Positions 36,434 to 46,241 of a stretch of 64,000 bases of DNA are shown piece after piece; the first letter of the stretch is position 1, and the number at the start of each line of letters is the position of its first letter. Source of the DNA: Pseudomonas viridiflava (GTDB lineage: Bacteria; Pseudomonadota; Gammaproteobacteria; Pseudomonadales; Pseudomonadaceae); contig NZ_UTIQ01000084.1 in the NCBI RefSeq assembly GCF_900582625.1, positions 682,001 through 746,000 on the forward strand. The letters are read 5' to 3'. The notes below the pieces were generated by a model. The model did no database searches. It was given only the letters and a program-made list of their open reading frames with translations, and was not told where the DNA came from. A program made the translations under genes and the position numbers.

Positions 36434-36958
36434 ATGAAAACCCTGACAGATCATCTCGCCCAATACGCCGCCTACCACCGCGACCGGCGCAATATCTTCA
36501 CCCACTTCATTGGCGTGCCGATGATCGCCTTTGCCGTCACCGCCTTGCTCTCGCGCCCCGGTTTCAGCGCCTTTGGCCTGTGGCTGTCGCCCGCCACGCT
36601 GTGCGCGCTGGCGTCCGCTGTGTTCTACCTGCGCCTGGAAATGCGTCTGGGGTTACTGATGAGCGCCTTGCTTGGGCTGAGCCTGTGGGGCGGCGCCAAC
36701 CTGGCGGCCGAAAGCACGCTGGTATGGCTCAGCGGCGGTATCGGCCTGTTTGTGGTGGGTTGGATCATTCAGTTCGTCGGCCACTACTACGAGGGCCGCA
36801 AGCCGGCGTTTGTCGATGATCTGTCCGGCCTGATCATCGGCCCGCTGTTTGTGGTCGCCGAGCTGCTGTTTCTGGTCGGAGTTCGCGACGATCTGCGCCA
36901 GGCCATTGAAGAGCGTGCCGGCCCGACGCACATTCGCGGCAAAGACGCCTTGGTATAA
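36434..36958 (+). CDS. Mpo1-like (DUF962) membrane protein
   Basis: 174 aa with four hydrophobic helices. Conserved DUF962 elements are HRDRRNIFTHFIGVPMIAFA at the N-terminus and GHYYEGRKPAFVDD near residue 118. Yeast Mpo1 is an iron-dependent dioxygenase that shortens 2-hydroxy fatty acids; conserved histidines support a similar chemistry here, but the bacterial substrate is unknown. It is divergent from the Crp/Fnr-type regulator and probably controlled through the palindrome at 36351-36366. Confidence 0.88.
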   Translation: MKTLTDHLAQYAAYHRDRRNIFTHFIGVPMIAFAVTALLSRPGFSAFGLWLSPATLCALASAVFYLRLEMRLGLLMSALLGLSLWGGANLAAESTLVWLSGGIGLFVVGWIIQFVGHYYEGRKPAFVDDLSGLIIGPLFVVAELLFLVGVRDDLRQAIEERAGPTHIRGKDALV

Positions 36959-36973
36959 GGCGTCTGGTCCAGG

Positions 36974-37708
36974 CTACTTCGCGGCCATCAACTGATCGCT
37001 CATCGCTCGCGCATGGCGGTCGACGATGGTCGGCGCGAAGGGCCGGCCGGAAAGGCTGGTCATCGCCGTAACGCCGCTGTTCATGTCGGCCAACGCCACG
37101 CGTAGGTAGCTCCAGCGCGTGTCGAGCTTCTTCTTCACCGCTGCGTCCTGCTCGGCCAGGGCGTTCATCTGCTGATCAATTTCCGGCACTAGCAGGCGCT
37201 CGTCCTGACCGATGTACTGGTCGGCGTGTTCGCGCGCCAGCTCGAAGCTGCCGACGTACGAGCGGAATAGGTACTGCACCGACAGGTACTCGAGCTTTAC
37301 CGGCAAGTCCTCCTCGGGCGTGGCTGGCGTCAGACCGTGGGCGCTGATGAGGAAATCACGCAGGGCTTTGCTCAGTTCTTTCTGATAGCCCCATGGCACG
37401 TCTTCCTCGTTGGGGCCGAAAGAAACACCGCGTTTGATTTGGGTAACAAGGTTCTGTTGAGCGCTGCGTAGCTCGGCGCTGGCCTGCGGGCTGCTTTGAA
37501 CGGCGGCGGCCAGGGCGGCGAGGTCGCTGTCGACCCGTTCGCTGTAGCTGGCCTGATAGCCTTCGCCGCGGTACAGCAACAGGCTGCCAACCGCGCGGCA
37601 GGCCTGAACCTGCATGTGTTGCTGTGGTGTAGCGGCCGCTGCCGGGAGGCTGGCCAGTGCGGCCAACAGGCAGGCGAGCCAGACGTGAAGCATGGACGTA
37701 CTGCGCAT
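36974..37708 (-). CDS. Secreted protein of unknown function
   Basis: 244 aa with a Sec signal peptide (LHVWLACLLAALASLPAAAA then TPQQH). The mature part is helical and polar, with two cysteines only around the signal peptide and early mature region (VQACRAVG). The start at 37708 is supported by AAGGAG at a good distance. I do not recognise a family. It is convergent with the Mpo1-like gene (15 bp gap). The 326 bp upstream of it, up to the next small gene, contain only that gene's terminator and no obvious additional gene. Confidence 0.75.
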   Translation of the reverse strand: MRSTSMLHVWLACLLAALASLPAAAATPQQHMQVQACRAVGSLLLYRGEGYQASYSERVDSDLAALAAAVQSSPQASAELRSAQQNLVTQIKRGVSFGPNEEDVPWGYQKELSKALRDFLISAHGLTPATPEEDLPVKLEYLSVQYLFRSYVGSFELAREHADQYIGQDERLLVPEIDQQMNALAEQDAAVKKKLDTRWSYLRVALADMNSGVTAMTSLSGRPFAPTIVDRHARAMSDQLMAAK

Positions 37709-37922
37709 ACCGAGGTGCTCCTTATTATTTTTTTGAGCAGTGCGGACTTAATTTCCCCGCGCGTAGCGTACTGCACTGCAACGCTAAGGAAATTAGCCCC
37801 AAAGAGTGATTTGCGCCGGTATCGGTCATCCATTCGCACGTTCGCCGCACTTAAGTGCTACTGCGCCAGCGCAGCCCACGGCTGACCGGCCTTGGAGCAA
37901 GGCGAGCGGGGTTGCGCAGGCG

Positions 37923-37952
37923 AAAAAAAACCGCTCAACCAGAGGTCAAGCG
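37923..37952 (-). terminator. Intrinsic terminator of the small secreted peptide gene
   Basis: On the minus strand CCGCTTGACCT-CTG-GTTGAGCGG is followed by eight T. Confidence 0.85.
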
Positions 37953-38034
37953 GCGGGGAAGTGACATTGACTGAGGAGCTACCGCCATCAACGTCAGGAG
38001 AACGGGTGGGGCGCGACGTACGGCGCCCGGACTT

Positions 38035-38223
38035 TCAGCTGTCCTGGGCGGCCTTATCGGCGGCCTTTTGGGCAGCGACGGCTTGGTCAGTGGCGCCTTG
38101 CGCCTTTTCTTGGATTGCCGCATTACGCGCAACAAAGGCCGGCGACTCTTCAGCCAGGGTGAGTTGCGAGAAAAACAGCGAGTTGGTGGCGAAAATGGCA
38201 GTAAGCAATAAGGTACGTGTCAT
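38035..38223 (-). CDS. Small secreted alanine-rich peptide
   Basis: 62 aa. A clear signal peptide (MTRTLLLTAIFATNSLFFSQ then LTLA) leaves a mature peptide of about 38 residues that is rich in Ala, Gln and Lys and probably a single amphipathic helix (AIQEKAQGATDQAVAAQKAA). The ATG is preceded by GAGGATCACACC and a terminator follows, so a real monocistronic gene is likely. Small secreted helical peptides of this kind are frequent in Pseudomonas but have no assigned role. Confidence 0.7.
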   Translation of the reverse strand: MTRTLLLTAIFATNSLFFSQLTLAEESPAFVARNAAIQEKAQGATDQAVAAQKAADKAAQDS

Positions 38224-38335
38224 GGTGTGATCCTCAAAACGGGCTCATCGGAGAAAACGTGGCCAGTCTAGCGAGGCGCTTGGGCGGGAAAAATGCCGAA
38301 TTTGGTGATGCGCTGTTACCTAAAGCGCAACAGTG

Positions 38336-39283
38336 TTACGGCGCCCAATGGGCCGGATCATCAAGAATGGCCTCGTCTTGAGCGAACAGCGGCGGCAATT
38401 GTTCCTTCAGAAATTCCACCCAGGTTTTGATCTTGGCATCGAGGAACCGCCGCGACGGGTACAGCGCATAGATGTTGCGCTCGCGCAGCCGATATTGCGG
38501 CAGCAGGCGAACCAGGCTGCCGTCGCGCAGCGAAGGGCAGGCGACAAAGGAAGGCAGCAGACAAAAGCCCATGCCGGCCTGCGCGGCTTTAGCCAGCGAC
38601 TCGGCGATGTTCACTTGGAAGGCCTCGGTGGGGAGCACTTCGTAGCTGCCGTCGCCGTCTTCGCCCCCATCGAGTACCCAGTTATCGACGTACAGCGGAT
38701 CGAGCAGTCGCAAGTAGCGGTGCTCGCGCAGTTCGGCCGGGCTGCGCGGGGTGCCGTGTTTGGCCAGGTAGGCCGGCGCGGCGCAGAGCACGCTGTACAT
38801 CGCGCCGAGGTTTTGCGCCACCAGTTGTGAGTCGGGCAGCTCACGGGCGAAGGCGATGATGACGTCGTGGCCGTCTTCGATGGGGTCGGGGTTGCGCTGC
38901 GACAGCGTCAGATCGACCACCACTTGCGGGTAGCGCTCGGCATAAATCGCCACCAACTGAGTGAGGTGCTGCAAGCCCAGGCCGGTCATGGTGTGCACCC
39001 GCAGCCGACCGCTGGGAATCAGGTGCGCGCCGCGCGCTTCGGCGGCGGCCTCGTCCACTTCGCTGAGAATTTGCCGGCAGCGTTGCAGGTAGCGCTCGCC
39101 GGTTTCGGTCAGGGCCAGGCGCCGCGTGGTGCGGTGCAGCAGCCGCGCGTGCAGTTGCTGCTCCAGCTCCGACACCAGACGCGACACCTGCGCCGTGGAA
39201 AGCCCCAGCGCCTGCGCGGCGGCAGTAAAGCTGCCGGTGTCGATGACACGGGCGAACACACGCATGCTTTGAAAGGTGTCCAT
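38336..39283 (-). CDS. LysR-family transcriptional regulator
   Basis: 315 aa. N-terminal winged HTH (MDTFQSMRVFARVIDTGSFT, then AAAQALGLSTAQVSRLVSEL) and C-terminal LysR substrate-binding domain. The group resembles regulators of aromatic-acid efflux or similar (AaeR/CrgA-like). It is divergent from the HlyD/DUF2955 efflux pair, 177 bp away, and most likely controls it. Confidence 0.9.
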   Translation of the reverse strand: MDTFQSMRVFARVIDTGSFTAAAQALGLSTAQVSRLVSELEQQLHARLLHRTTRRLALTETGERYLQRCRQILSEVDEAAAEARGAHLIPSGRLRVHTMTGLGLQHLTQLVAIYAERYPQVVVDLTLSQRNPDPIEDGHDVIIAFARELPDSQLVAQNLGAMYSVLCAAPAYLAKHGTPRSPAELREHRYLRLLDPLYVDNWVLDGGEDGDGSYEVLPTEAFQVNIAESLAKAAQAGMGFCLLPSFVACPSLRDGSLVRLLPQYRLRERNIYALYPSRRFLDAKIKTWVEFLKEQLPPLFAQDEAILDDPAHWAP

Positions 39284-39460
39284 CGACGGTTCTCCGGTAA
39301 GCGGGTGACGCGGCCATTATTGCGCGGTGGGTAAGGCTGCTCTACCAAACACGCTGATTATCTGCCCTGGGCGGCAAAATATACTTGGACGCGTGAGCTG
39401 TCATCGCTTCGGCTTCGCCGATGGCGTTCGTTACCGTTTTTCTATTTTTCAGGGGTGTGC

Positions 39461-40522
39461 ATGACTGCTGAGCAGCGTTTTGCTCGTCGCGTGCGGGTCG
39501 CTATTGCGGCTTTCGTGGTGTTGTTTGGTTATTTTTTGGCTGCCGATTTATGGATGCCGATAACGCCGCAGGCGCAACTGACGCGCCCGGTTTTACGCAT
39601 TGCTCCGCGGGTGAGCGGGCAAGTCTTGGATATCGCCGTAGGCAACAACGCCCATGTGCAAGCCGGGCAGTTGTTGTTTCGCCTCGACCCCGAGCCGTTC
39701 CGCCTGGCGGTGCACGCGGCCGAGTTGGCGCAGGAGCAGGCTGAGCAAAACAACGCGCAACTAGACGCCGCACTCGCCGCCGCGCGGGCCGACCATCAGG
39801 CAGCGCAAGCCACGGCCAGCGAGTTGCAGCGTGAAGGCGCGCGGCTGGGCAAGTTGCTGGCCACGCAGCATGTGTCGCGGCAACTGTACGAACAAACCAC
39901 TTCGCAGACCTCGGCCGCGCTAGCGAAGGTCAGCGCGGCGGCGGCACGTATTCGCGAGCTGACGGTGGAGCGCGGCGAAGCCGGCAGCGGCAACCTGGCG
40001 CTGCGCCTGGCGCACAACGCGCTGGAACAGGCGAAGTTGCAATTGGCCTACAGCGAAGTGCGTGCCGAGCGCAGCGGTACATTGAGCAACTTGCAGTTGT
40101 CGCCGGGCGCGTATGTGGCAGCGGGTAGTGCGGTGGCGGCGCTGGTGGCAGACCAGGCGGACATCAGCGCCGACTTCCGCGAGAAATCGTTGCGCTATGT
40201 GCACCTGCAAGACGCGGCGTCGGTGGTGTTCGACGGCCTGCCGGGCCAGGTATTTGCCGGCACTGTCAGCGCCGTCGATGCCGGGGTGAAGGAAGGTCAA
40301 CTGGAAGCCAATGGCGACCTCGCCGCGCCGGCCATTTCCGATCGTTGGGTGCGCGATGCTCAGCGTCAGCGCCTGCATGTGGCCTTGGCGCAACCTTTGC
40401 CGCAAGCCTTGCCCAGCGGCGCCAAAGCCACGGTGCAGTTGTATCCGCATGACGCGCCGCTGGCGGCTTTTTTCGGCCGGGCGCAGATCCGCCTGATCAG
40501 CCTATTGCACTACATCTACTGA
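39461..40522 (+). CDS. HlyD-family membrane-fusion protein
   Basis: 353 aa from the ATG at 39461 (AGGGGT upstream); a GTG two codons earlier is possible. A single N-terminal helix (about 12-30, IAAFVVLFGYFLAADLW) is followed by the biotinyl-lipoyl-like domain (IAPRVSGQVLDIAVGNNAHV, then QAGQLLFRLDPEPF), a long alpha-hairpin (about 80-190) and the beta-barrel region with RAERSGTLSNLQLSPGAYV. It is the periplasmic adaptor of an efflux pump; the DUF2955 gene 7 bp downstream is the inner-membrane partner. Confidence 0.92.
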   Translation: MTAEQRFARRVRVAIAAFVVLFGYFLAADLWMPITPQAQLTRPVLRIAPRVSGQVLDIAVGNNAHVQAGQLLFRLDPEPFRLAVHAAELAQEQAEQNNAQLDAALAAARADHQAAQATASELQREGARLGKLLATQHVSRQLYEQTTSQTSAALAKVSAAAARIRELTVERGEAGSGNLALRLAHNALEQAKLQLAYSEVRAERSGTLSNLQLSPGAYVAAGSAVAALVADQADISADFREKSLRYVHLQDAASVVFDGLPGQVFAGTVSAVDAGVKEGQLEANGDLAAPAISDRWVRDAQRQRLHVALAQPLPQALPSGAKATVQLYPHDAPLAAFFGRAQIRLISLLHYIY

Positions 40523-40529
40523 GGCGGCC

Positions 40530-41558
40530 ATGAACCTGCCCGCCCTTACCGACAACGGCCTGCGCCAATGCCTGCGGCTCGCCAGCGGCGGCACGCTGGG
40601 GCTGCTGATCAGCAAATTGATGGACTGGGACAACGGCTCGTTTTTCGCCGTGTACCCGATGTTGCTGCTGGGGCTCACACCGGTCATCAACGCCCATGTG
40701 ATCCGCCAGTTCCTTGCGCAGGCGGTGGTGGCGTGCCTGGAAGTGCTGCTGATTTACGGCCTGTTCGGCGACCGTCCGCTGCTGATCGTGCCGCTGGTAT
40801 TCGCCTCGTTCTTCTGGCGGTTCAGGCTGATGGCGCAAGGGCCGCTATTTATGTTTGGCGCGTTGGGCTGTGTTTTTTTATCGATGCTGCTGCACTTCGC
40901 CAGCTACCCCGACACGCACCTGTACGACCTGCTCGCCAGCAACCTGGTGGCGGCGGTGCAAACCGTGCTGATCGCCTGGTTGATGTTCTTTCTGTTCCCC
41001 GACGCCGAACCGCGTCCGGCCAAGCCGCCGGTGAACAAGGACCTGCCCAGCCAGCGTCATGAAGCGCTGCTCGGCGCGAGCATCGCCACGCTGTCGTTCA
41101 TGCTGTTTCAGAGCGCGGATTTGCGCGATTCGCTGTCGGCGCAAATCGCCTCGATTCTGGTGCTGTTCCCCATGCACTGGCACGGCATCCGCTTCGCTGG
41201 CCGCATCCGCGCGTTGGGCACGCTGCTCGGTTGCGCAGTCGGCATGACCTTGCAGCTGGTGCTGTATGACCACTACAACGTGTTGCCGCTGGTGACGTTG
41301 CTGTACTGGATTGCCACGTTTTACTGCGCGCGCATTCATGTGCGTGAAGGGGCGCAAGGCGTGGGGTTTGGTGCGCTGACTACCATTGCGATTGTGTTCG
41401 GCCAATACCTCACACCGCACCAGGACATGATGTTCAGCCTGGCGTATCGCTTGAGTTCGGTGTGTATGGCGGTGTTCGTCACGCTGCTCGCCGTGTTCGC
41501 GCTGCACCGGTTTTTTAACCGGTTTGCGGCGGTTCGGCATATGAGTCATGAGCGGTAG
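40530..41558 (+). CDS. DUF2955 inner-membrane efflux protein (FUSC-like)
   Basis: 342 aa, with about ten hydrophobic helices in two halves of about five, separated by a hydrophilic stretch near residues 155-175. It shows the DUF2955 opening LRQCLRLASGGTLGLLISKL, found in partners of HlyD-type adaptors and related to aromatic acid exporters. It probably forms, with the upstream HlyD protein, a pump under the divergent LysR regulator. The exported compound is unknown. Confidence 0.88.
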   Translation: MNLPALTDNGLRQCLRLASGGTLGLLISKLMDWDNGSFFAVYPMLLLGLTPVINAHVIRQFLAQAVVACLEVLLIYGLFGDRPLLIVPLVFASFFWRFRLMAQGPLFMFGALGCVFLSMLLHFASYPDTHLYDLLASNLVAAVQTVLIAWLMFFLFPDAEPRPAKPPVNKDLPSQRHEALLGASIATLSFMLFQSADLRDSLSAQIASILVLFPMHWHGIRFAGRIRALGTLLGCAVGMTLQLVLYDHYNVLPLVTLLYWIATFYCARIHVREGAQGVGFGALTTIAIVFGQYLTPHQDMMFSLAYRLSSVCMAVFVTLLAVFALHRFFNRFAAVRHMSHER

Positions 41559-41567
41559 GGCAAAAGC

Positions 41568-41632
41568 ATCGAGGCTGAAGCCTCTCCCACAGAATCGCGG
41601 AGCCTTTGTGGGAGAGGCTTCAGCCTCGAGAT
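41568..41632. repeat. REP-type inverted pair (REPIN), copy 2
   Basis: Left arm ATCGAGGCTGAAGCCTCTCC and right arm GGGAGAGGCTTCAGCCTCGA form an almost perfect inverted pair with a short spacer, between the convergent DUF2955 and cysA genes. It may serve as a shared terminator. Confidence 0.9.
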
Positions 41633-41645
41633 TTTGATCGTGCTT

Positions 41646-42629
41646 TTACAACTGCTTCTGCCAGACCTTCGGCTTGAAGAACAACGTCTCGCCCTTGGCC
41701 AACCCGGTCAGGCTGTCATGGTCTTTCACCACTTCGGCTTCGATCAGTTCGTCCTGCCCGGACACTTTCAAGGTCACCCGCGTGGTCGCGCCCAGTGGGC
41801 GTATGTCGCGGACTTCTGCGGCGTGGTGGTCTTCGATTTCCTGGCGCGACAGCGAGATTTCGTGCGGGCGGAACAGCACGTGGTTGTCACCGTCTACGCG
41901 CAGGCGGTTGGAGTCGCCGAGGAAGTGGTAGACGAAGTCGCTGGCCGGGTTTTCGTACACCTCGCCTGGCGAGCCGATCTGTTCGATCACGCCCTTGTTC
42001 ATCACCACAATGCGGTCGGCCACTTCCATGGCTTCTTCCTGGTCGTGGGTCACGAATACCGAGGTCAGGTTGATGTCTTCGTGCAGGCGCGCCAGCCAGC
42101 GGCGCAGTTCTTTACGCACCTTGGCGTCGAGGGCGCCGAAGGGTTCGTCGAGCAGCAACACTTTCGGCTCCACCGCCAGGGCGCGGGCCAGGGCGATACG
42201 CTGGCGCTGGCCACCAGAGAGTTGCTCCGGGTAGCGGTCGGCCAGCCAGTCGAGCTGCACCATGTTCAGCAATTCATGCACTTTTTCAGCGATGCGGGTT
42301 TCGCTCGGGCGCTCGCCTTTGGGCTTCATGCGCAGGCCGAAGGCCACGTTGTCGAACACGGTCATGTGGCGGAACAGCGCGTAGTGCTGGAACACGAACC
42401 CGACGTTGCGATCACGCACGTCGTGGCCGGACACGTCTTCACCGTGGAACACGATGCTGCCGTTATCCGGTGTTTCCAGGCCGGCAATAATGCGCAGCAG
42501 GGTGGTTTTGCCGCAGCCGGACGGGCCGAGCAGGGCCACCAGCTCGCCGCTCTGGATGTCCAGATTGATCGCGTCGAGCGCCTTGAAGGCGTTGAAGTTT
42601 TTACTGACGTTACGGACTTCGATACTCAT
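41646..42629 (-). CDS. cysA: Sulfate/thiosulfate ABC transporter ATP-binding protein
   Basis: 327 aa. ABC ATPase with Walker [14 protein letters not shown], signature [15 protein letters not shown], Walker [16 protein letters not shown], followed by a CysA-type C-terminal regulatory region (about 240-327). It powers sulfate uptake with CysT and CysW. It starts 3 bp after the cysW stop codon and is the last gene of oscA-sbp-cysTWA. Confidence 0.97.
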   Translation of the reverse strand: MSIEVRNVSKNFNAFKALDAINLDIQSGELVALLGPSGCGKTTLLRIIAGLETPDNGSIVFHGEDVSGHDVRDRNVGFVFQHYALFRHMTVFDNVAFGLRMKPKGERPSETRIAEKVHELLNMVQLDWLADRYPEQLSGGQRQRIALARALAVEPKVLLLDEPFGALDAKVRKELRRWLARLHEDINLTSVFVTHDQEEAMEVADRIVVMNKGVIEQIGSPGEVYENPASDFVYHFLGDSNRLRVDGDNHVLFRPHEISLSRQEIEDHHAAEVRDIRPLGATTRVTLKVSGQDELIEAEVVKDHDSLTGLAKGETLFFKPKVWQKQL

Positions 42630-42632
42630 GAC

Positions 42633-43505
42633 TTATTCCTCGTCCGCTTTGGCTTTAAGGCGGTTGATACGGGACTCGCTCCACTGCTTGAGCAGAAGGA
42701 TGAACAGCGCCAGGATCAGCAACAGGCTGGCCACAGCAAAGGCAGCGACGTGGTTGTATTCGTTGTAGAGAATTTCAACGTGCAGCGGCAAGGTGTTGGT
42801 CACGCCGCGGATATGCCCGGACACCACCGACACCGCGCCAAACTCGCCCATGGCCCGCGCGGTACACAGCACCACACCATAAATCAGGCCCCATTTGATG
42901 TTCGGCACGGTCACATGCCAGAACATCTGCCAGCCGTTGGCGCCGAGCAGCCGGGCGGCTTCTTCTTCCTGCGTGCCTTGCTCCTGCATCAACGGAATAA
43001 GTTCGCGGGCCACGAACGGCACGGTGACGAAAATGGTCGCCAACACAATGCCCGGCAAGGCGAACACAATTTGAATGTCGTGCTCTTGCAGCCATGGCCC
43101 GAGCAGGCCTTGGGCGCCAAACATCAGCACGTAGACCAGGCCGGCAATCACCGGCGATACCGAGAACGGCAGGTCGATCAGGGTTACCAGAATGCTTTTG
43201 CCCTTGAACGAATACTTGCTCACGCACCAGGCGGCGCTGACGCCGAAAACCACATTGAGCGGCACCGAAATCAGCACGGCAAACAACGTGAGCTTCAGCG
43301 CCGACAAGGCGTCGGGCTCAAAGATGGCGGTGAAGAAGGCGCCCAGGCCGTTCTTCAAACCCTGGGACACCACGATGAACAGTGGCAGCACCAGAAACAG
43401 TACAAAAACCAGCCAGCACAGGCCGATCAGTACACGGCGGGCATTGACGCTGCCCCGGCGTGCGGCATTGGCAGAAGCGGCCGCGCTTAACGTTGGTGTC
43501 GACAT
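42633..43505 (-). CDS. cysW: Sulfate ABC transporter permease CysW
   Basis: 290 aa with six predicted membrane helices and the permease EAA-type loop containing [20 protein letters not shown]. It pairs with CysT to form the sulfate channel. It begins 10 bp after cysT. Confidence 0.96.
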   Translation of the reverse strand: MSTPTLSAAASANAARRGSVNARRVLIGLCWLVFVLFLVLPLFIVVSQGLKNGLGAFFTAIFEPDALSALKLTLFAVLISVPLNVVFGVSAAWCVSKYSFKGKSILVTLIDLPFSVSPVIAGLVYVLMFGAQGLLGPWLQEHDIQIVFALPGIVLATIFVTVPFVARELIPLMQEQGTQEEEAARLLGANGWQMFWHVTVPNIKWGLIYGVVLCTARAMGEFGAVSVVSGHIRGVTNTLPLHVEILYNEYNHVAAFAVASLLLILALFILLLKQWSESRINRLKAKADEE

Positions 43506-43515
43506 GGCGCGCTCC

Positions 43516-44334
43516 TCAAGGTTTTTCGATGCGGCGCTGCAGCAGGTTGATCAGCAGCAGCAAAATGAAAGACACCACCAGCATCAGCACGCCAATGGAC
43601 GTGGCGCCGCGGTAGTCGTATTGGTCGAGCTTGACCATGATCAGCAGCGGCAGAATCTCGGTTTTCATCGGCATGTTGCCGGCAATGAAAATCACCGAAC
43701 CGTACTCGCCCACGCCACGGGCAAAGGCCAGCGCAAAGCCGGTCAGCCAGGCGGGCAACAGGGCCGGCGCGAGAATGTAGCGGAACACCTGAAACGGCTT
43801 GGCGCCCAGGCAGGCGGCGGCTTCTTCGATTTCGCGCGGAATATCGGCCAGCACCGGCTGCACCGTGCGCACCACGAACGGCAGCGTGACGAAGGTCAGC
43901 GCCAGGGTGATGCCCAGCGGCGAGTAGGCGATTTTAAAACCCAGGTCGGCGGCGAACTGGCCGACCAGACCGGTTGGCGTGTACAGCGCGGTGAGCGCGA
44001 TACCGGCAACGGCGGTGGGGAGGGCGAAAGGCAGGTCGATCATGGCATCGATGACCTTGCGCCCGGGAAAGGTGTAACGCACCAACACCCAGGCCAGCAG
44101 CGTGCCGATCACGCCGTTGATCAAGGCGGCGTACAGCGCGGTGCCAAAGCTCAGCTTGAGCGCGGCGATCACGCGGGGAGCGGTGATGATGGCCCAGAAC
44201 TGGTCCCAGGTCAGTTGCGCGGCGTGGACAAACATGGCCGCCAGGGGAATCAGCACAATCAGACTGAGGTACACCAGCGTGTAACCCAGGGTCAGCCCGA
44301 AGCCGGGTATGACGGGGGATATCTTGCGCGACAT
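43516..44334 (-). CDS. cysT: Sulfate ABC transporter permease CysT (CysU)
   Basis: 272 aa, six membrane helices, with the EAA loop [20 protein letters not shown]. The opening [20 protein letters not shown] is typical of CysT. A 184-bp gap separates it from sbp, including an 8-bp inverted pair CGCTTGCG (44461-44468) / CGCAAGCG (44487-44494) that could help keep binding-protein mRNA levels higher than permease levels. Confidence 0.96.
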   Translation of the reverse strand: MSRKISPVIPGFGLTLGYTLVYLSLIVLIPLAAMFVHAAQLTWDQFWAIITAPRVIAALKLSFGTALYAALINGVIGTLLAWVLVRYTFPGRKVIDAMIDLPFALPTAVAGIALTALYTPTGLVGQFAADLGFKIAYSPLGITLALTFVTLPFVVRTVQPVLADIPREIEEAAACLGAKPFQVFRYILAPALLPAWLTGFALAFARGVGEYGSVIFIAGNMPMKTEILPLLIMVKLDQYDYRGATSIGVLMLVVSFILLLLINLLQRRIEKP

Positions 44335-44518
44335 AAATGTCCTTTGTGGAAGCTACTGCGCTCGGTAATACGGCGTTGGCCGGTTGGGTGAACGGCTCAT
44401 TGGCTACTGCCAACTCCGCCTTTCCCCCATCCGGCCGCCTTGTTTTACCTTCGCTCGCTACGCTTGCGTCTTCTCGAGGTGTTGCCCGCAAGCGTTCGGA
44501 TTAAAGAGCCGCTAACGA

Positions 44519-45526
44519 TTACTGGGCTTGGTAGATCTGGTCGAACACGCCGCCATCGTTAAAGAATTTCGGTTGCGCAGTTTTCCAGCCGCCGAAGTCC
44601 TTGTCGATAGTGACCAGGTCCAGCTTGGGGAATTGATTGGCGTACTTGGCGGCCACTTTTTCATCCCGTGGACGGTAGAAGTTCTTCGCCGCGATTTCCT
44701 GGCCAGCCGGGCTGTACAGGTGGTTGAGGTACGCGGTGGCGATTTCAGTGGTGCCTTTTTTCTCGGCGTTCTTGTCGACCACAGCCACTGGCGGCTCGGC
44801 AAGAATCGACAGCGACGGCACCACGATGTCGAACTTGTCGGCACCGCCATCTTCTTTAAGCGCCAGGAAGGCTTCGTTTTCCCAGGCCAGCAATACGTCG
44901 CCCTGACCGTTGTTGACGAAGGTGATGGTTGAGCCGCGTGCGCCGGTGTCCAGAATCGGCACGTGCTTGAACAACTGCTCGACGTAGTCTTTAGCCTTGG
45001 CTTCGCTGCCACCGGTTTTCAGGCCATAGGCCCAGGCGGCGAGGAAGTTCCAGCGGGCGCCGCCGGAGGTTTTCGGGTTGGGGGTAATAACCGAGACGTC
45101 TTTCTTGATCAGGTCGCCCCAATCTTTGATGCCTTTTGGGTTGCCCTTGCGCACCAGGAACACGATGGTCGAGGTGTAAGGCGTGCTCGATTGCGGCAGG
45201 CGGGTTTGCCAGTTTTCCGGCAGGCCTTTGCCCAGTTTTGCCACTTCGTCGATGTCGCCGGCCAGGGCCAGGGTGACCACGTCAGCACGCAGACCATCGA
45301 TCACCGCGCGGGCTTGTTTGCCCGAGCCGCCGTGAGATTGTTGGATGGTGACTTTGTCGTCGGCGTGCGACTGCTGCCAGAACTTGATGAATTCAGCGTT
45401 GTATTCCTGATACAGCTCGCGGGTGGGGTCGTACGAAACGTTCAGCAGTTCGTAATCCTTGGCAACGGCGGTACCGGCGAACAGGGCGCTGGTCAAAGCA
45501 GCCAAAGCGAAACGGCGAATGGACAT
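44519..45526 (-). CDS. sbp: Periplasmic sulfate-binding protein Sbp
   Basis: 335 aa. Signal peptide [18 protein letters not shown], ending TAVA, then [20 protein letters not shown]. Sulfate-binding family motifs include [20 protein letters not shown] and [19 protein letters not shown]. It delivers sulfate to CysTWA. A paralogue (62175-63170) lies 17 kb away in the same window. Confidence 0.96.
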   Translation of the reverse strand: MSIRRFALAALTSALFAGTAVAKDYELLNVSYDPTRELYQEYNAEFIKFWQQSHADDKVTIQQSHGGSGKQARAVIDGLRADVVTLALAGDIDEVAKLGKGLPENWQTRLPQSSTPYTSTIVFLVRKGNPKGIKDWGDLIKKDVSVITPNPKTSGGARWNFLAAWAYGLKTGGSEAKAKDYVEQLFKHVPILDTGARGSTITFVNNGQGDVLLAWENEAFLALKEDGGADKFDIVVPSLSILAEPPVAVVDKNAEKKGTTEIATAYLNHLYSPAGQEIAAKNFYRPRDEKVAAKYANQFPKLDLVTIDKDFGGWKTAQPKFFNDGGVFDQIYQAQ

Positions 45527-45703
45527 GGTGTAGCTCCTAAGATTTCAAATTTTGTTCAAGTGTTGTGGCTGAGTTTCTTATGAGAACTGCCGGATTCGCG
45601 GCTGGCAGCGTGGGCGCTGCCGGCGTGTTTCAAAAAAGCGAATCAGGGGGTGTGGCTGGGTGTTCATCAACGTGCCCTCCGGTCGTCCAGTGGGGTGGAT
45701 CAA

Positions 45704-45889
45704 TCAGGCTTGCTTGCCAGCAGCAGGCGGCTGAAGGCGGAATTTTTCCTTGCGCTCGATCTGGACGACTTGGCCGTTGTGCACGGTGATTTCGACCGAA
45801 CCAAAACGCAGGCCCTGCAGGGCGGCGGAAATTTCGCGGAGGATGCCGGCTTCGTCCTGGCCCTCTACGCTACGAAGGGGTGCGCTCAT
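45704..45889 (-). CDS. oscA: OscA-type DUF2292 small protein
   Basis: 61 aa from the ATG at 45889 (MSAPLRSVEGQ), preceded by AGGAG; a TTG one codon earlier is unlikely. The core EISAALQGLRFGSVEITVHN, then GQVVQIERKEKFR, is the DUF2292/YezD motif. OscA of P. corrugata lies upstream of sbp and is needed for growth on organosulfur sources and for chromate tolerance; the same gene order here supports the name. It is 177 bp upstream of sbp and probably the first gene of the sulfate operon. Confidence 0.88.
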   Translation of the reverse strand: MSAPLRSVEGQDEAGILREISAALQGLRFGSVEITVHNGQVVQIERKEKFRLQPPAAGKQA

Positions 45890-45963
45890 CAATCTGCTCC
45901 TGGAAAAAATGCCCTGGGTTGAACGTGGCTAGTGGGCGTGGAGCGGATAGTAGAGAACACCTG

Positions 45964-45990
45964 ATATTCTTAAAAATACTATTTAAGAAT
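45964..45990. promoter_or_regulatory. AT-rich inverted repeat in the oscA upstream region
   Basis: ATTCTTAAA (45966-45974) and TTTAAGAAT (45982-45990) are perfect inverted 9-mers separated by 7 bp. They lie in the 350-bp interval between oscA and the divergent hydrolase gene, which otherwise holds no gene. The 13-mer at 45964-45976 recurs upstream of the OprD porin. A CysB site is the natural hypothesis for this sulfur-regulated operon. Confidence 0.5.
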
Positions 45991-46177
45991 TTTTATATAA
46001 CCATTTTGATTTGGAGCGGGCGCCTGTCTCTATACCGCGACGCGCGAGCGCGCGGCGCGTCCGGCGAAATGGGTGAGAGGCCCGCAGATAAAGGCGCTAA
46101 GAGGGAACGTAGATGAAAGCAGGACGGCTTTCGGTTTGCGGAGGATTCGCATAAATCGCATAAGCAAATAATTTCTT

Positions 46178-46196
46178 ATTCCTTAACGCGTATAAA
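46178..46196 (+). promoter_or_regulatory. Shared sulfur-gene promoter motif, copy 1
   Basis: ATTCCTTAACGCGTATAAA, upstream of the alpha/beta hydrolase at 46242. It nearly matches ATTCCATAATCGTATAAA upstream of lsfA (63304-63321), with a 1-bp spacing difference. TATAAA may be a -10 element. Confidence 0.45.
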
Positions 46197-46241
46197 AGCG
46201 CTTCCTATACTGGCCTCCACACGTATTTCGGAGGCGTTTCC

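Noticed and set aside
41634..44391. Long plus-strand frames (618 and 399 codons) opposite the cysTWA genes
   Set aside because: Antisense shadows rich in His, Gln and Arg, the usual result of reverse reading of high-GC membrane and ATPase genes.
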